From contig CACZHN010000066.1 in assembly GCA_902780985.1 (NCBI GenBank), positions 1 through 10,901 of the forward strand: a DNA stretch of 10,901 nucleotides, in the 5' to 3' direction. The stretch is from an uncultured Lachnospiraceae bacterium (GTDB taxonomy: Bacteria; Bacillota_A; Clostridia; Lachnospirales; Lachnospiraceae). Within the stretch, counting starts at the first letter, position 1. The number at the start of each line of letters is the position of its first letter. Position numbers and translations under genes: made by a program. This document shows, in pieces, positions 1-7,188 of this stretch. The notes under the pieces are model-generated. The model was not told the origin of the DNA and did no database searches. It saw only the letters and a program-made list of their open reading frames with translations.

Positions 1-1
1 C

Positions 2-133
2 GCTTGGCTTGCACTCGAAATACTTGCGATCAAGCACGAGGATGTTCATCAGAGACTTCTTATCGAGCGCAAGAATATGGCAGAGGCCGCCGAAAAAGCA
101 AACGCAGAAGTTATTGCAAAATTTGAAAACTAA
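2..133 (+). CDS. 3' end of a gene, possibly purE (AIR carboxylase / N5-CAIR mutase)
   Basis: The frame starting at base 2 is open from the window edge to TAA at 131-133 and encodes the last 43 residues of a protein. The segment begins AWLALEILAIKHEDVHQRL and ends in a charged, alanine-rich helix (NMAEAAEKANAEVIAKFEN). An alanine/leucine-rich helix followed by a charged C-terminal helix is what the end of PurE looks like (NAA-x-LA-x-x-ILA-x pattern), and purC lies 5.9 kb away, which makes PurE plausible. The PurE active-site region lies outside the window, so this is a suggestion from a short C-terminal match and could be wrong. The gene converges on the DUF4132 gene and is followed by a strong hairpin. 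Confidence 0.45.
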   Translation, partial: AWLALEILAIKHEDVHQRLLIERKNMAEAAEKANAEVIAKFEN

Positions 134-154
134 TATAGGTGTATAAGCATCTAC

Positions 155-215
155 AAACAGAAACTCCCCCTGAGATGACACAATTTGAATGGTCACTCAG
201 GGGGAGTTCCTGTTT
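155..215. terminator. Bidirectional hairpin terminator between convergent genes
   Basis: Bases 155-174 and 196-215 form a 20-bp inverted repeat with a single mismatch around a 21-base loop. The core is CTCCCCCTGAG / CTCAGGGGGAG. On the minus strand the mismatch becomes a G-U pair, so the stem is fully paired in that direction. The outer arms end in AAACAG and CTGTTT, giving short T-rich ends but no long T tract. It begins 21 bases after the stop of the + strand gene and lies 59 bases beyond the stop of the DUF4132 gene, so it probably ends transcription from both sides. Confidence 0.8.
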
Positions 216-273
216 ATAGATCGATATAACTATAATTTTCAAATTTATATATAACTTGAAACATCATATCGCA

Positions 274-3200
274 TTAGACTATCTGATCCAATATGAATGG
301 GTCCTTTATCTTCTTGTCTTCTGCAAAGAGTATTATCTTGGTTATGATCTCGGCGGTCTTTGGATCATCGTCCACGAACGGAAGGAATATACGGCCTCTG
401 TGCTGTGAATGTACAGGGAGTACATTTATCATCGGTCCGCCTTCCTGATGGATCACGCCACTTCCGAGATGTATGTTGTAATTTCCTCTGTCGCCCTTGA
501 TAAGCGCATGGCTTTCCGTGAAGGTAACATTGGTAAGCTTGAACATAGGTACCACGAACTCTGCGATGGCACGGCGCATCTCGATGGTTGAGTGTGACAT
601 TTCCGGATCAATATCGCCTGCATGAGCAACACTGACTGCCAGGTCCACATCTCTCATAACTTCGGAGAAAAGTATTTCCGGTACTTCGTTGATCGGCTTT
701 CTCTCGAAGGTCTTTCTGTCATAGAATGCTACCCACTCAAGCGTCGGAGCTTCTATATCGCTCGGTGAGAACCAGTCTGCCATAGCATAGATGGTTGCGA
801 TGATGTTCTCCTTGTAGTAAACCTTCTGAAGTCCGTCTTCCTCATCGGCTACCCATCTTCTGCCTCTCAGAAGTCCGACAGTCATCTTCGGATTGATCTG
901 ATTTCCGGCATATCTCATGCTCTCGTTCGAATTCTTCTCTTCATCAGTTTTCACATAAAGCTCTCTGAAGATCTGCTTGAACGGCTGCTTGATCTCCTTA
1001 TCGAAGCAAAGCTTCTGGAACTCATGCCATCTTCCTGCCTTAAAGAGATTGTATGGGTGAGCAACCACTACAGTTGAATCATCCTTAAGTCCGGCTTCCT
1101 TCATATCCTCAGGGAATCCGAAGAAGTCTCCCTGCATGAAAAGGATCTTGCCGATCATATCACCGACTACGCGGTCCGAAGCCATATCCATGATTTCCGA
1201 TACGAAGAATTCCGTCTCGCTTTCCATAGCTTCTTCCATCATGATGCGGGTTCTTCTGTACTGCTCGGTAAAGGTCTTCTTTGCCTCAGTTATGTCAACC
1301 ACATAATCCTTCTTCTTGATTGCGGCCGGCATGGATTTAAGAAGCTTATCACCCTTCTTTACGACAACATTTATCTTTCCGGCGTCATCCGGCTCAAGCC
1401 ATACAGAATATTCATCCACCTCATGTGGCTCGAAGAATCCTGCAAGCTCCGATGAGATCTCGCGTTCCATTTTCAGTATGAACCTTGTCTCGTCACTGTA
1501 GCCCGAAGCCGAAGCCAGGTTTTTGATAGCCATCTCTCCTGCAGCCTTCTCACTGGCACGTCTCTGGGCACCGAACTGCTTCGCTTCCTTCATGTACTTC
1601 TGAATGAAGCTGTAACGCTCGAGCCTCTCCTTATCGGTACATGGTATCAGCGCATAAGACATAAGAAGATCCTTGTTTCTCTTCTTCTCTATCTCTTCGG
1701 CTGTCTTTTTGGCATCCATTTCGCCTCTCGATGCATCCGCATACTTTCTTGCTCTTGTATGCTTAGCTCCGTCGGAAATGTATTTAGCTGCCTTATATAT
1801 CTCTTCAAATCTCTTCTTACCGAGAGTCTCGTAAACCTCGTTGAACCAGTTGATATCAAAGGCTCCCACATTCAGTTCTTCTTCGGTAAGCGGTGTATAC
1901 TTAGCTATTATCGCCGCTCTCTTATCATCGAACTTCTCGTTCATGTGAGCCATGAAGTAGTAACATCCCGACATGAAGCCTTCCCATCCCAGATACTCTG
2001 CGATGATCGGAAGCCATTCAGGTGAATAGAGTCCGGCCTCGATAAGACGGCTTTCCTTGATATCCGTACCCTTAAGAAGTTCCTTAAGTTTTGCCGCCTG
2101 CTCCTTTGCATCTCCTTCTCTCGAATCCGGTATACATACCGAAAGAAGATGAGACATACTCTCTCTCTTGGTTGTGGATCTGTTTGCGTAACCATAGAAG
2201 AAAGATGTTCTGTCCAACGTTTCATTTCCAAGTGCACTGAGGATCCTTACAAGATAGTTCAATCCGTAAACTCTTGAAAGTTCCAGAGATGCTGCCGAAT
2301 ACTCCGTTGCGGTATCACCTCTTACAAGTTCCTTATTCATTATGAGCTTACTGATATCTTCGTAACACTTGTCGGCAGCCTCAAGCTTCTTCTTCTGAAT
2401 ATCCGAAAGCTCGATGCCGGAAAGTTCGGAAGCCTTGCATTTCAAAAGCTGCTCTGCCATATCATTTATTTTGTAACTGTAATATCCCGAACCTCTTGAA
2501 GAAACAGTCTGATCAGACTCTCTTATAAACTTCTCAAGATTCGAAACAGTCTCGACAGCCTCTTTGATCCTACTTTCATCAAGAAGAGCCTTGTACATGT
2601 AATCTCTGGAAATGTATCCGCAGGCATAAGCCCCGATATAGTCCACCGAATGCGGTCCCTTACCGTTCTCGGCATTAAATGCGGACGCATAAGACGCAAT
2701 ATGTATGCTTTCGTTTTCAGCATGTCTTGTAACGATTCCGTTCTTAAACATACAGTGGATCGGGAAGTTTCTGTCATCGGCTCTGAGCCATGTTAAAACA
2801 TCTCTCATTATATAATGTTCCAGAACGCTCCTGCGATAGGTCTTGTTCTTATCAGCCTGGCTTCTTGTATAGCTGTTTGAATACTTCTCATAAGTAAACT
2901 CGTACTCTGTGGATTCCTTCGTAGTATTCAGGAAGTTTGCCACAACCGCCGCAATATATGATCTGTACTTCTTTGACAGTTCTCTGCGAGCGGTTAAATA
3001 TCCCAGAACCACATGTATCTGCTGGATATGTTTTAAGTCAAATGCATTCTCTGCCGCAAATACCGGTCCGAATATCTTTGACATAAGAGGCATGAAATAC
3101 TCATAATATCCGTTTACATCTGGCCTGTAACCGTAATAATCATACAGAAGATTCAGCGCGTACAGCTGCCCGTCGGATATCTCGTTTTCTGCTATAAAGG

Positions 3201-5523
3201 CATCCCACAGATCGGCGAACGGAGAATTCTCTCCTCCCTTACTGAGTCGTGACGCGGCATAGAGTCCGTTTCCGAGAAGCTCTTTTCTGCCGTCCCACAT
3301 TTCATACTCTTTATCTTTATTAGCCTCGATCAGGTCATCAAGTTTATGTATAAACTCAAAGTCCTTCTCAACAGAAGCCATATCCTTCTTCTTTGGCTGT
3401 CTCTCCGGAGAAACCTCCGAATCAGGGAAAAGATAATAGAAGGCGTCCAGTGCCTCTGACATGTAATCTTCATCTATTACAGGGGTGTACTCGGCGTTCT
3501 TATCATAGAAGTCCTCCGTAACAGAATCCTCTTCGGACTTACTTCCCTGTATCTCATCTATAAGGACCTGCTCCTTTGTTGTAGGCTTCTCGATACATTC
3601 CAGCATACCCGCAGCATCCTTGAACAGTACATCATCATTTTTCTTAAGCTGAAGTATGATATCAAGACCTGCCGTAACCTTTTCTTCTTTTCCGTCACTC
3701 AGAAGTCTCTTCAGCATTTCAAGCTTCTCTTCCGGACCTCTGGTTGCCAGAAGTAAGAGAACATTTTCTCTGAGATCGGCTTTCTTCAGGCGGAGCATAC
3801 CTTCAAGGATATCATAGCATTTTTCCGGAAGACGTCCTGCCGGAGCCGCAACTCCTTCCGGAGCATCGGATCTGTCATCGGTCATTTCCTGATGCATAAG
3901 AAGGTATGCCATTTCTCTTGTACGCTCATGGGCATCAGCCAGTTCTTCCGTAAGGACATGCAGCATTTCCGGAGTAGTAGGCTGTCTCAGAAGCATCTCC
4001 ATTACGTCCGGTCTGTAGTATGCCGCATCACCGTTTATTTCTTTCAGAAGTCCTGCGGCCTTGATGATCTCTGCGTCATCCTTAAGCGCGCTGGCACAAT
4101 ATGCGATCCTGATGGCAAGATCACTTCTTGAAAGTGTCTCCTTATTCCACGGAAATACCGATTCCTCGAAGATCACGCCCTTCTTAGGAACCCTGTCCAT
4201 GATCTTATACATAAGGTCAAGGAATTCCCTGCATTCATCAGGACTGTCGAAATACTTTCTGTAATCGGCAGAAACTCTGTCTCTTCTTTCGACATAATTG
4301 TATCTTCCGTGTCTTCCGTACATTAAATCGTATATCTTATCACCGACCTTATGCATGAAAGCCGGCATAATATTGGCGAGGATCTCGTCATCGTCATTAA
4401 ATTCCCGTACTATCTCCTTTGCATGTTCACTGATTGCATAAGGAATAGGGATCTTTACCAGGAAGTAACATGCGGTAAGTCTCTGATGACGGCTTCCTGC
4501 GCGGGCAAGCTTTACTGCTCTATGCATGGCTGTCCTGATATCTGTATTTCCGATAGCCCAGAGAGCCATGAATATCTCCATGCTGTCCTCGGACTCAAGC
4601 ATTTTTTCGATTTCCTTTTCATCGGAAAACGCGCGCACGATGAGATTCAGAAGTTTTTTGGATATTCTGGTCTCATCCTTTGTATCCACCGCAAAGATTC
4701 CGGTAAATGTCGAGAGTGCTCTTCTTACCGAAGAAAATCTCACAAGGTCGTTATCCTCGATAACCTTGAGCATATATAATTGGCCTTCCTTGGTTCCGAA
4801 GTCCATGTTTTCGCATATGGACTGACGGAGGCCTTCCGAAAGTCTTGCCGCTACAAGAGTCTTTCCGAGAACCTCATACATCTTCTCGTTCTTACTCAGG
4901 AATATTCCTCTGATGGTGTTGATCTCCACATCACCGGTCTCTCCGTAGAAAGTCTCCGTGATAAGCTCTTCAAGCTTCGCATCGCCCTCATCGAGTTTTG
5001 CGGCAATATAATAATCCGGAATCCTTCTCATGGTTCTCATTGAAAAGTAGATTCTCAGATTCTCCGGAAGCTCACCCGTATAAAGAGAATAGATATCCAC
5101 TCCGTAACGGGTTATTTCTCTGTATTCATTAATGATATCCTTAAATCTCTTCAGATAGAGAGTATAATCGGATCCGCCTCTGTAACTTCTTCTGCCGTAG
5201 CTGTACCACTCGGTCTGCCATTCATTTACCATATCCAGAGATCTGTAAAAATACGGCAGAAGTTCCTCGGAAATGTATCCCTTAAACTTTGCTATATTGG
5301 CCTTAAAGAATTCCGAAGGCTTTCCTCCATCCAAAAGGTGCTTTCTGAGGCGAAGCCCGAAACTGTCCGGAAGGTCTTCAACCTTTCCGTACATATAGGA
5401 ATCTACTTCCCCTTCAAGGTACTCAAGAGCATCCTTATCCATACTCTTTTTGATCGCAGCATCGGATTTTTTGTATTCCTCATCCATTTTCGCTGCCAGT
5501 TTTCTTTTTTCAGCATCATCCAT
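274..5523 (-). CDS. Giant DUF4132-family protein with HEAT-like helical region (1,749 aa)
   Basis: Molecular function is unknown. The start ATG (5521-5523) has a strong site (AAAGGGGGAAC on the coding strand) about 8 bases upstream. There is no signal peptide or membrane segment, so it should be cytoplasmic. Roughly residues 1-640 are helix-rich with repeat-like segments (for example about 326-374 and 566-632), suggesting HEAT/ARM scaffold repeats. An acidic linker at about 655-720 follows, then another long helical region. DUF4132 begins near 1370 (WLEPDDAG..., KSMPAAIKKKDYV) and includes the helix QYRRTRIMMEEAMESETEF. The most conserved part lies at about 1510-1749: FKQIFRELYVKT, AGNQINPKMTVGLLRGRRW, EAPTLEWVAFYDRKT, EVMRDVDLAVSVAHAGDIDP, SHSTIEMR, LPVHSQHRGRIFLPF, TKIILFAEDKKIKDP. 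This tail matches what I know of the DUF4132/DUF7737-type C terminus. E. coli YehI/MolR is a distant relative. It is probably co-transcribed with the small gene 40 bases upstream. The open frame over 5.2 kb argues for active selection. Confidence 0.9.
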   Translation of the reverse strand: MDDAEKRKLAAKMDEEYKKSDAAIKKSMDKDALEYLEGEVDSYMYGKVEDLPDSFGLRLRKHLLDGGKPSEFFKANIAKFKGYISEELLPYFYRSLDMVNEWQTEWYSYGRRSYRGGSDYTLYLKRFKDIINEYREITRYGVDIYSLYTGELPENLRIYFSMRTMRRIPDYYIAAKLDEGDAKLEELITETFYGETGDVEINTIRGIFLSKNEKMYEVLGKTLVAARLSEGLRQSICENMDFGTKEGQLYMLKVIEDNDLVRFSSVRRALSTFTGIFAVDTKDETRISKKLLNLIVRAFSDEKEIEKMLESEDSMEIFMALWAIGNTDIRTAMHRAVKLARAGSRHQRLTACYFLVKIPIPYAISEHAKEIVREFNDDDEILANIMPAFMHKVGDKIYDLMYGRHGRYNYVERRDRVSADYRKYFDSPDECREFLDLMYKIMDRVPKKGVIFEESVFPWNKETLSRSDLAIRIAYCASALKDDAEIIKAAGLLKEINGDAAYYRPDVMEMLLRQPTTPEMLHVLTEELADAHERTREMAYLLMHQEMTDDRSDAPEGVAAPAGRLPEKCYDILEGMLRLKKADLRENVLLLLATRGPEEKLEMLKRLLSDGKEEKVTAGLDIILQLKKNDDVLFKDAAGMLECIEKPTTKEQVLIDEIQGSKSEEDSVTEDFYDKNAEYTPVIDEDYMSEALDAFYYLFPDSEVSPERQPKKKDMASVEKDFEFIHKLDDLIEANKDKEYEMWDGRKELLGNGLYAASRLSKGGENSPFADLWDAFIAENEISDGQLYALNLLYDYYGYRPDVNGYYEYFMPLMSKIFGPVFAAENAFDLKHIQQIHVVLGYLTARRELSKKYRSYIAAVVANFLNTTKESTEYEFTYEKYSNSYTRSQADKNKTYRRSVLEHYIMRDVLTWLRADDRNFPIHCMFKNGIVTRHAENESIHIASYASAFNAENGKGPHSVDYIGAYACGYISRDYMYKALLDESRIKEAVETVSNLEKFIRESDQTVSSRGSGYYSYKINDMAEQLLKCKASELSGIELSDIQKKKLEAADKCYEDISKLIMNKELVRGDTATEYSAASLELSRVYGLNYLVRILSALGNETLDRTSFFYGYANRSTTKRESMSHLLSVCIPDSREGDAKEQAAKLKELLKGTDIKESRLIEAGLYSPEWLPIIAEYLGWEGFMSGCYYFMAHMNEKFDDKRAAIIAKYTPLTEEELNVGAFDINWFNEVYETLGKKRFEEIYKAAKYISDGAKHTRARKYADASRGEMDAKKTAEEIEKKRNKDLLMSYALIPCTDKERLERYSFIQKYMKEAKQFGAQRRASEKAAGEMAIKNLASASGYSDETRFILKMEREISSELAGFFEPHEVDEYSVWLEPDDAGKINVVVKKGDKLLKSMPAAIKKKDYVVDITEAKKTFTEQYRRTRIMMEEAMESETEFFVSEIMDMASDRVVGDMIGKILFMQGDFFGFPEDMKEAGLKDDSTVVVAHPYNLFKAGRWHEFQKLCFDKEIKQPFKQIFRELYVKTDEEKNSNESMRYAGNQINPKMTVGLLRGRRWVADEEDGLQKVYYKENIIATIYAMADWFSPSDIEAPTLEWVAFYDRKTFERKPINEVPEILFSEVMRDVDLAVSVAHAGDIDPEMSHSTIEMRRAIAEFVVPMFKLTNVTFTESHALIKGDRGNYNIHLGSGVIHQEGGPMINVLPVHSQHRGRIFLPFVDDDPKTAEIITKIILFAEDKKIKDPFILDQIV

Positions 5524-5563
5524 TTAAAGTTCCCCCTTTTCAAGATGAATAAAATAATGTGTT

Positions 5564-5998
5564 TTACCACATGCGGCCCGCTAAAAATGTGAGCCTGACA
5601 AAAGTTACTTCGTCCCCTTCACTGAGACTTATCGGTGTTCCGCCTTCTTTATACTCGGCTTCTTCACCATTTATAAATATTCTTACCATGCCGTCCACGT
5701 AGGCAAGACGAGCCGTTTCCACAGCCTTATCTCTGTCAGGTGTCTTCTCGTTATAGATAAATCCGAAGGCAACCTTTCCAATCTCAGCCATGGCCGCAAT
5801 AGTCTCTTCCGATAAAGGCCCCTCAACCTCCTCGGCGTTCGAACGTTCCTGCCTCTCCCTAAAGGCAGTCAGCATGATATCTACGGTATCCTCAATCAGC
5901 TTCTCCGCCGATGCGGGACACCTTTTATATTCAAAAGGTACCGGCTTCACTTTCCGTCCCTTTTTTCCTATCTGTTTGATGTTTATGTTTAAATACAT
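5564..5998 (-). CDS. Small protein with possible beta-grasp (ubiquitin/MoaD-like) fold, partner of DUF4132 gene
   Basis: This 144-residue protein is not in a family I can name. The start ATG (5996-5998) is set by AAGAGGG about 6 bases upstream. Reading the residues suggests the strand/helix order of a beta-grasp fold. There is a strand at 1-10 (MYLNINIKQI), a second at about 18-25, a helix at about 30-50, two further helices at about 63-77 and 86-101, then a strand (MVRIFINGEEA, 104-114) and a last strand (DEVTFVRLTFLAG, 129-141). The NGEE turn and the EGDEVTF segment before the last strand resemble MoaD/ThiS proteins. The tail, however, is LAGRMW and not a terminal Gly-Gly, so it should not be conjugated or thiolated unless processed. 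It is cytoplasmic, with no signal peptide. It ends 40 bases before the DUF4132 start on the same strand, implying one operon and a shared job. The fold assignment is inference. Confidence 0.8.
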   Translation of the reverse strand: MYLNINIKQIGKKGRKVKPVPFEYKRCPASAEKLIEDTVDIMLTAFRERQERSNAEEVEGPLSEETIAAMAEIGKVAFGFIYNEKTPDRDKAVETARLAYVDGMVRIFINGEEAEYKEGGTPISLSEGDEVTFVRLTFLAGRMW

Positions 5999-6022
5999 TT
6001 TAACCCTCTTGACATGAATAAA

Positions 6023-6045
6023 AGGACGGAGTTATCCTCCGTCCT
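6023..6045. terminator. Hairpin terminator downstream of purC
   Basis: The arms AGGACGGAG (6023-6031) and CTCCGTCCT (6037-6045) form a perfect 9-bp GC-rich stem with a 5-base loop. Reading with purC (minus strand) it is followed by TTTATT; on the plus strand it is followed by CTTTTTT, so it can work both ways. It lies 13 bases past the purC stop codon and only 24 bases before the start of the small gene on the same strand. It therefore separates purC from the DUF4132 pair, or acts as an attenuator between them. Confidence 0.85.
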
Positions 6046-6058
6046 CTTTTTTACGTTA

Positions 6059-6943
6059 TTACAGTTCCTTTCCTGTAAGCATTCTGTATGCAGAAAGGTA
6101 CTTATCGATAGTCTTATCTACGATCTCCTGTGGAAGGAACCAATCCTCAGGCTCGTTCTTATTCTCATCAGACTTGAGCCAGTCACGTGCGAACTGCTTA
6201 TCGAAGGAAGGCTGTCCCTTACCCTTCTCATAGCCGTCTGCGGGCCAGAAACGTGATGAATCAGGTGTGAGCATCTCATCACCGAGTACGATGTTTCCGT
6301 CCTCATCAAGACCGAACTCAAACTTTGTATCCGCAATGATTATACCCTTTGTAAGAGCGTAATCAGCGCACTTCTTGTAAAGTGCGATTGTGTAATCGCG
6401 AAGCTTCTCAGCATACTCCTGACCCTTGCCCGGGAATTCCTTCTCAAGAACTTCGATTGACTTCTCGAATGAGATGTTCTCGTCATGATCACCGATCTCA
6501 GCCTTTGTAGATGGTGTGTAGATTGGCTCAGGAAGCTTCTCTGACTCAACAAGTCCTTCAGGAAGCTTGATACCGCAAACAGTACCGTTCTCCTTGTAGC
6601 TTGCCCAGCCGCTGCCTGTTATATATCCACGAACGATGCATTCTACAGGAAGCATAGTAAGCTTCTTGCACATCATACTGTTACCTGTGAATTCCGGCTT
6701 TCTGAAGAACTCAGGCATCTTCTCAACATCTGTTGTGATCATATGATTCGGAAGGATATCCTCCGTCATCTCAAACCAGAACTTTGACATCTGAGTAAGA
6801 ACCGTACCCTTCTTCTCGATCTTATTCTTAAGGATTACGTCATAGCAGCTTATTCTGTCTGTTGCTACCATGATAAGGCTGTCGCCATTATCATAAATCT
6901 CTCTGACTTTTCCTTCTTTTACCGGCTGTAATGTATCGCCCAT
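6059..6943 (-). CDS. purC: SAICAR synthetase (phosphoribosylaminoimidazole-succinocarboxamide synthase)
   Basis: PurC joins CAIR and aspartate using ATP to make SAICAR in de novo purine synthesis, in the cytoplasm. The 294-residue protein carries the N-terminal GKVREIYD segment of the ATP-binding region (about 11-18), then ATDRISCYDV, the family signature VECIVRGYITGSGW, and the second signature GIIIADTKFEFG followed by GDEMLTPDSSRFWP. It is the longer PurC type (about 290 residues, GSGW form), not the short type of about 240 residues found in Bacillus and E. coli. All key motifs are intact and the frame is full length. The start ATG (6941-6943) has GGGAG about 8 bases upstream. It is read from its own promoter (6987-7015) and is followed by a hairpin terminator. 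No other purine gene is contiguous on this strand in the window; a possible purE end lies at the left edge. Confidence 0.97.
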   Translation of the reverse strand: MGDTLQPVKEGKVREIYDNGDSLIMVATDRISCYDVILKNKIEKKGTVLTQMSKFWFEMTEDILPNHMITTDVEKMPEFFRKPEFTGNSMMCKKLTMLPVECIVRGYITGSGWASYKENGTVCGIKLPEGLVESEKLPEPIYTPSTKAEIGDHDENISFEKSIEVLEKEFPGKGQEYAEKLRDYTIALYKKCADYALTKGIIIADTKFEFGLDEDGNIVLGDEMLTPDSSRFWPADGYEKGKGQPSFDKQFARDWLKSDENKNEPEDWFLPQEIVDKTIDKYLSAYRMLTGKEL

Positions 6944-6978
6944 GATAATTCTCCCTTCAATAAATGAATTGATTTTTT

Positions 6979-7015
6979 AGGCTTTAATTATAGCCTTGCT
7001 GATTTTAAAATGCAA
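6979..7015 (-). promoter_or_regulatory. purC promoter with palindrome over the -10 box
   Basis: On the minus strand, TTGCAT (7010-7015) and TATAAT (6987-6992) are separated by exactly 17 bases, a near-ideal sigma-A promoter. Transcription should begin near 6980, giving an untranslated leader of about 37 bases, too short for a riboswitch. The -10 box lies within an imperfect 18-base palindrome (6979-6996; arms AGGCT and AGCCT), which could be a repressor-binding site. No recognisable PurR box was found. Confidence 0.75.
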
Positions 7016-7095
7016 TACCATTCATGCCGCAATCTATTAAGGTCGTCTTCATTTTCGTTAAGAAGATTTTAAAAAAATCCTTTGCGGATTTTAAA
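7001..7095. repeat. Three GATTTTAAA direct repeats in the divergent control region
   Basis: GATTTTAAA occurs at 7001, 7065 and 7087, all in the same orientation. The first and third copies are both followed by (A)TGCA. The last two are 22 bases apart, about two helical turns; the first is 64 bases before the second. The region lies between purC and the peptidase gene. They may be binding sites for a shared regulator or simply chance in AT-rich DNA. Confidence 0.35.
7074..7092. other. Short AT-rich hairpin in divergent region
   Basis: AAAATCC (7074-7080) and GGATTTT (7086-7092) form a 7-bp stem with loop TTTGC. On the minus strand it is followed by three more Ts, so it could act as a weak terminator upstream of purC, or as a dyad operator overlapping the GATTTTAAA repeats. 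Stability is low. Confidence 0.3.
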
Positions 7096-7126
7096 TGCAC
7101 TCCTACCCGGATATTAAGAACCCGGT

Positions 7127-7134
7127 GCTATTAT
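7127..7134 (+). promoter_or_regulatory. Candidate extended -10 promoter for the peptidase gene
   Basis: TATTAT at 7129-7134 is preceded by TGC, giving the TGn extended -10 arrangement. No good -35 lies 17 bases upstream, as expected for extended -10 promoters. Transcription would begin near 7141, giving a leader of about 48 bases that holds the GGAGAG ribosome site at 7178-7183. Confidence 0.5.
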
Positions 7135-7188
7135 TGTGACATCCAAGACAACCGAGGCATTATTACGATTTAGAAATGGAGAGTATTA

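Noticed and set aside
4351..4779. 142-codon plus-strand open frame
   Set aside because: It is antisense to the DUF4132 gene, has no ribosome site and makes a composition unlike a normal protein (many Cys, Ser and His).
5557..5572. ATGTG/CACAT stem-loop between the small gene and the DUF4132 gene
   Set aside because: The stem is only 5 bp of weak pairs and overlaps the stop codon, so it is too unstable to call a terminator.
7041..7066. PurR-box-like element (TTTCGT region) upstream of purC
   Set aside because: It lacks the paired CGAA boxes of Bacillus-type PurR sites; only a 5-base TCTTC/GAAGA inverted repeat is present.
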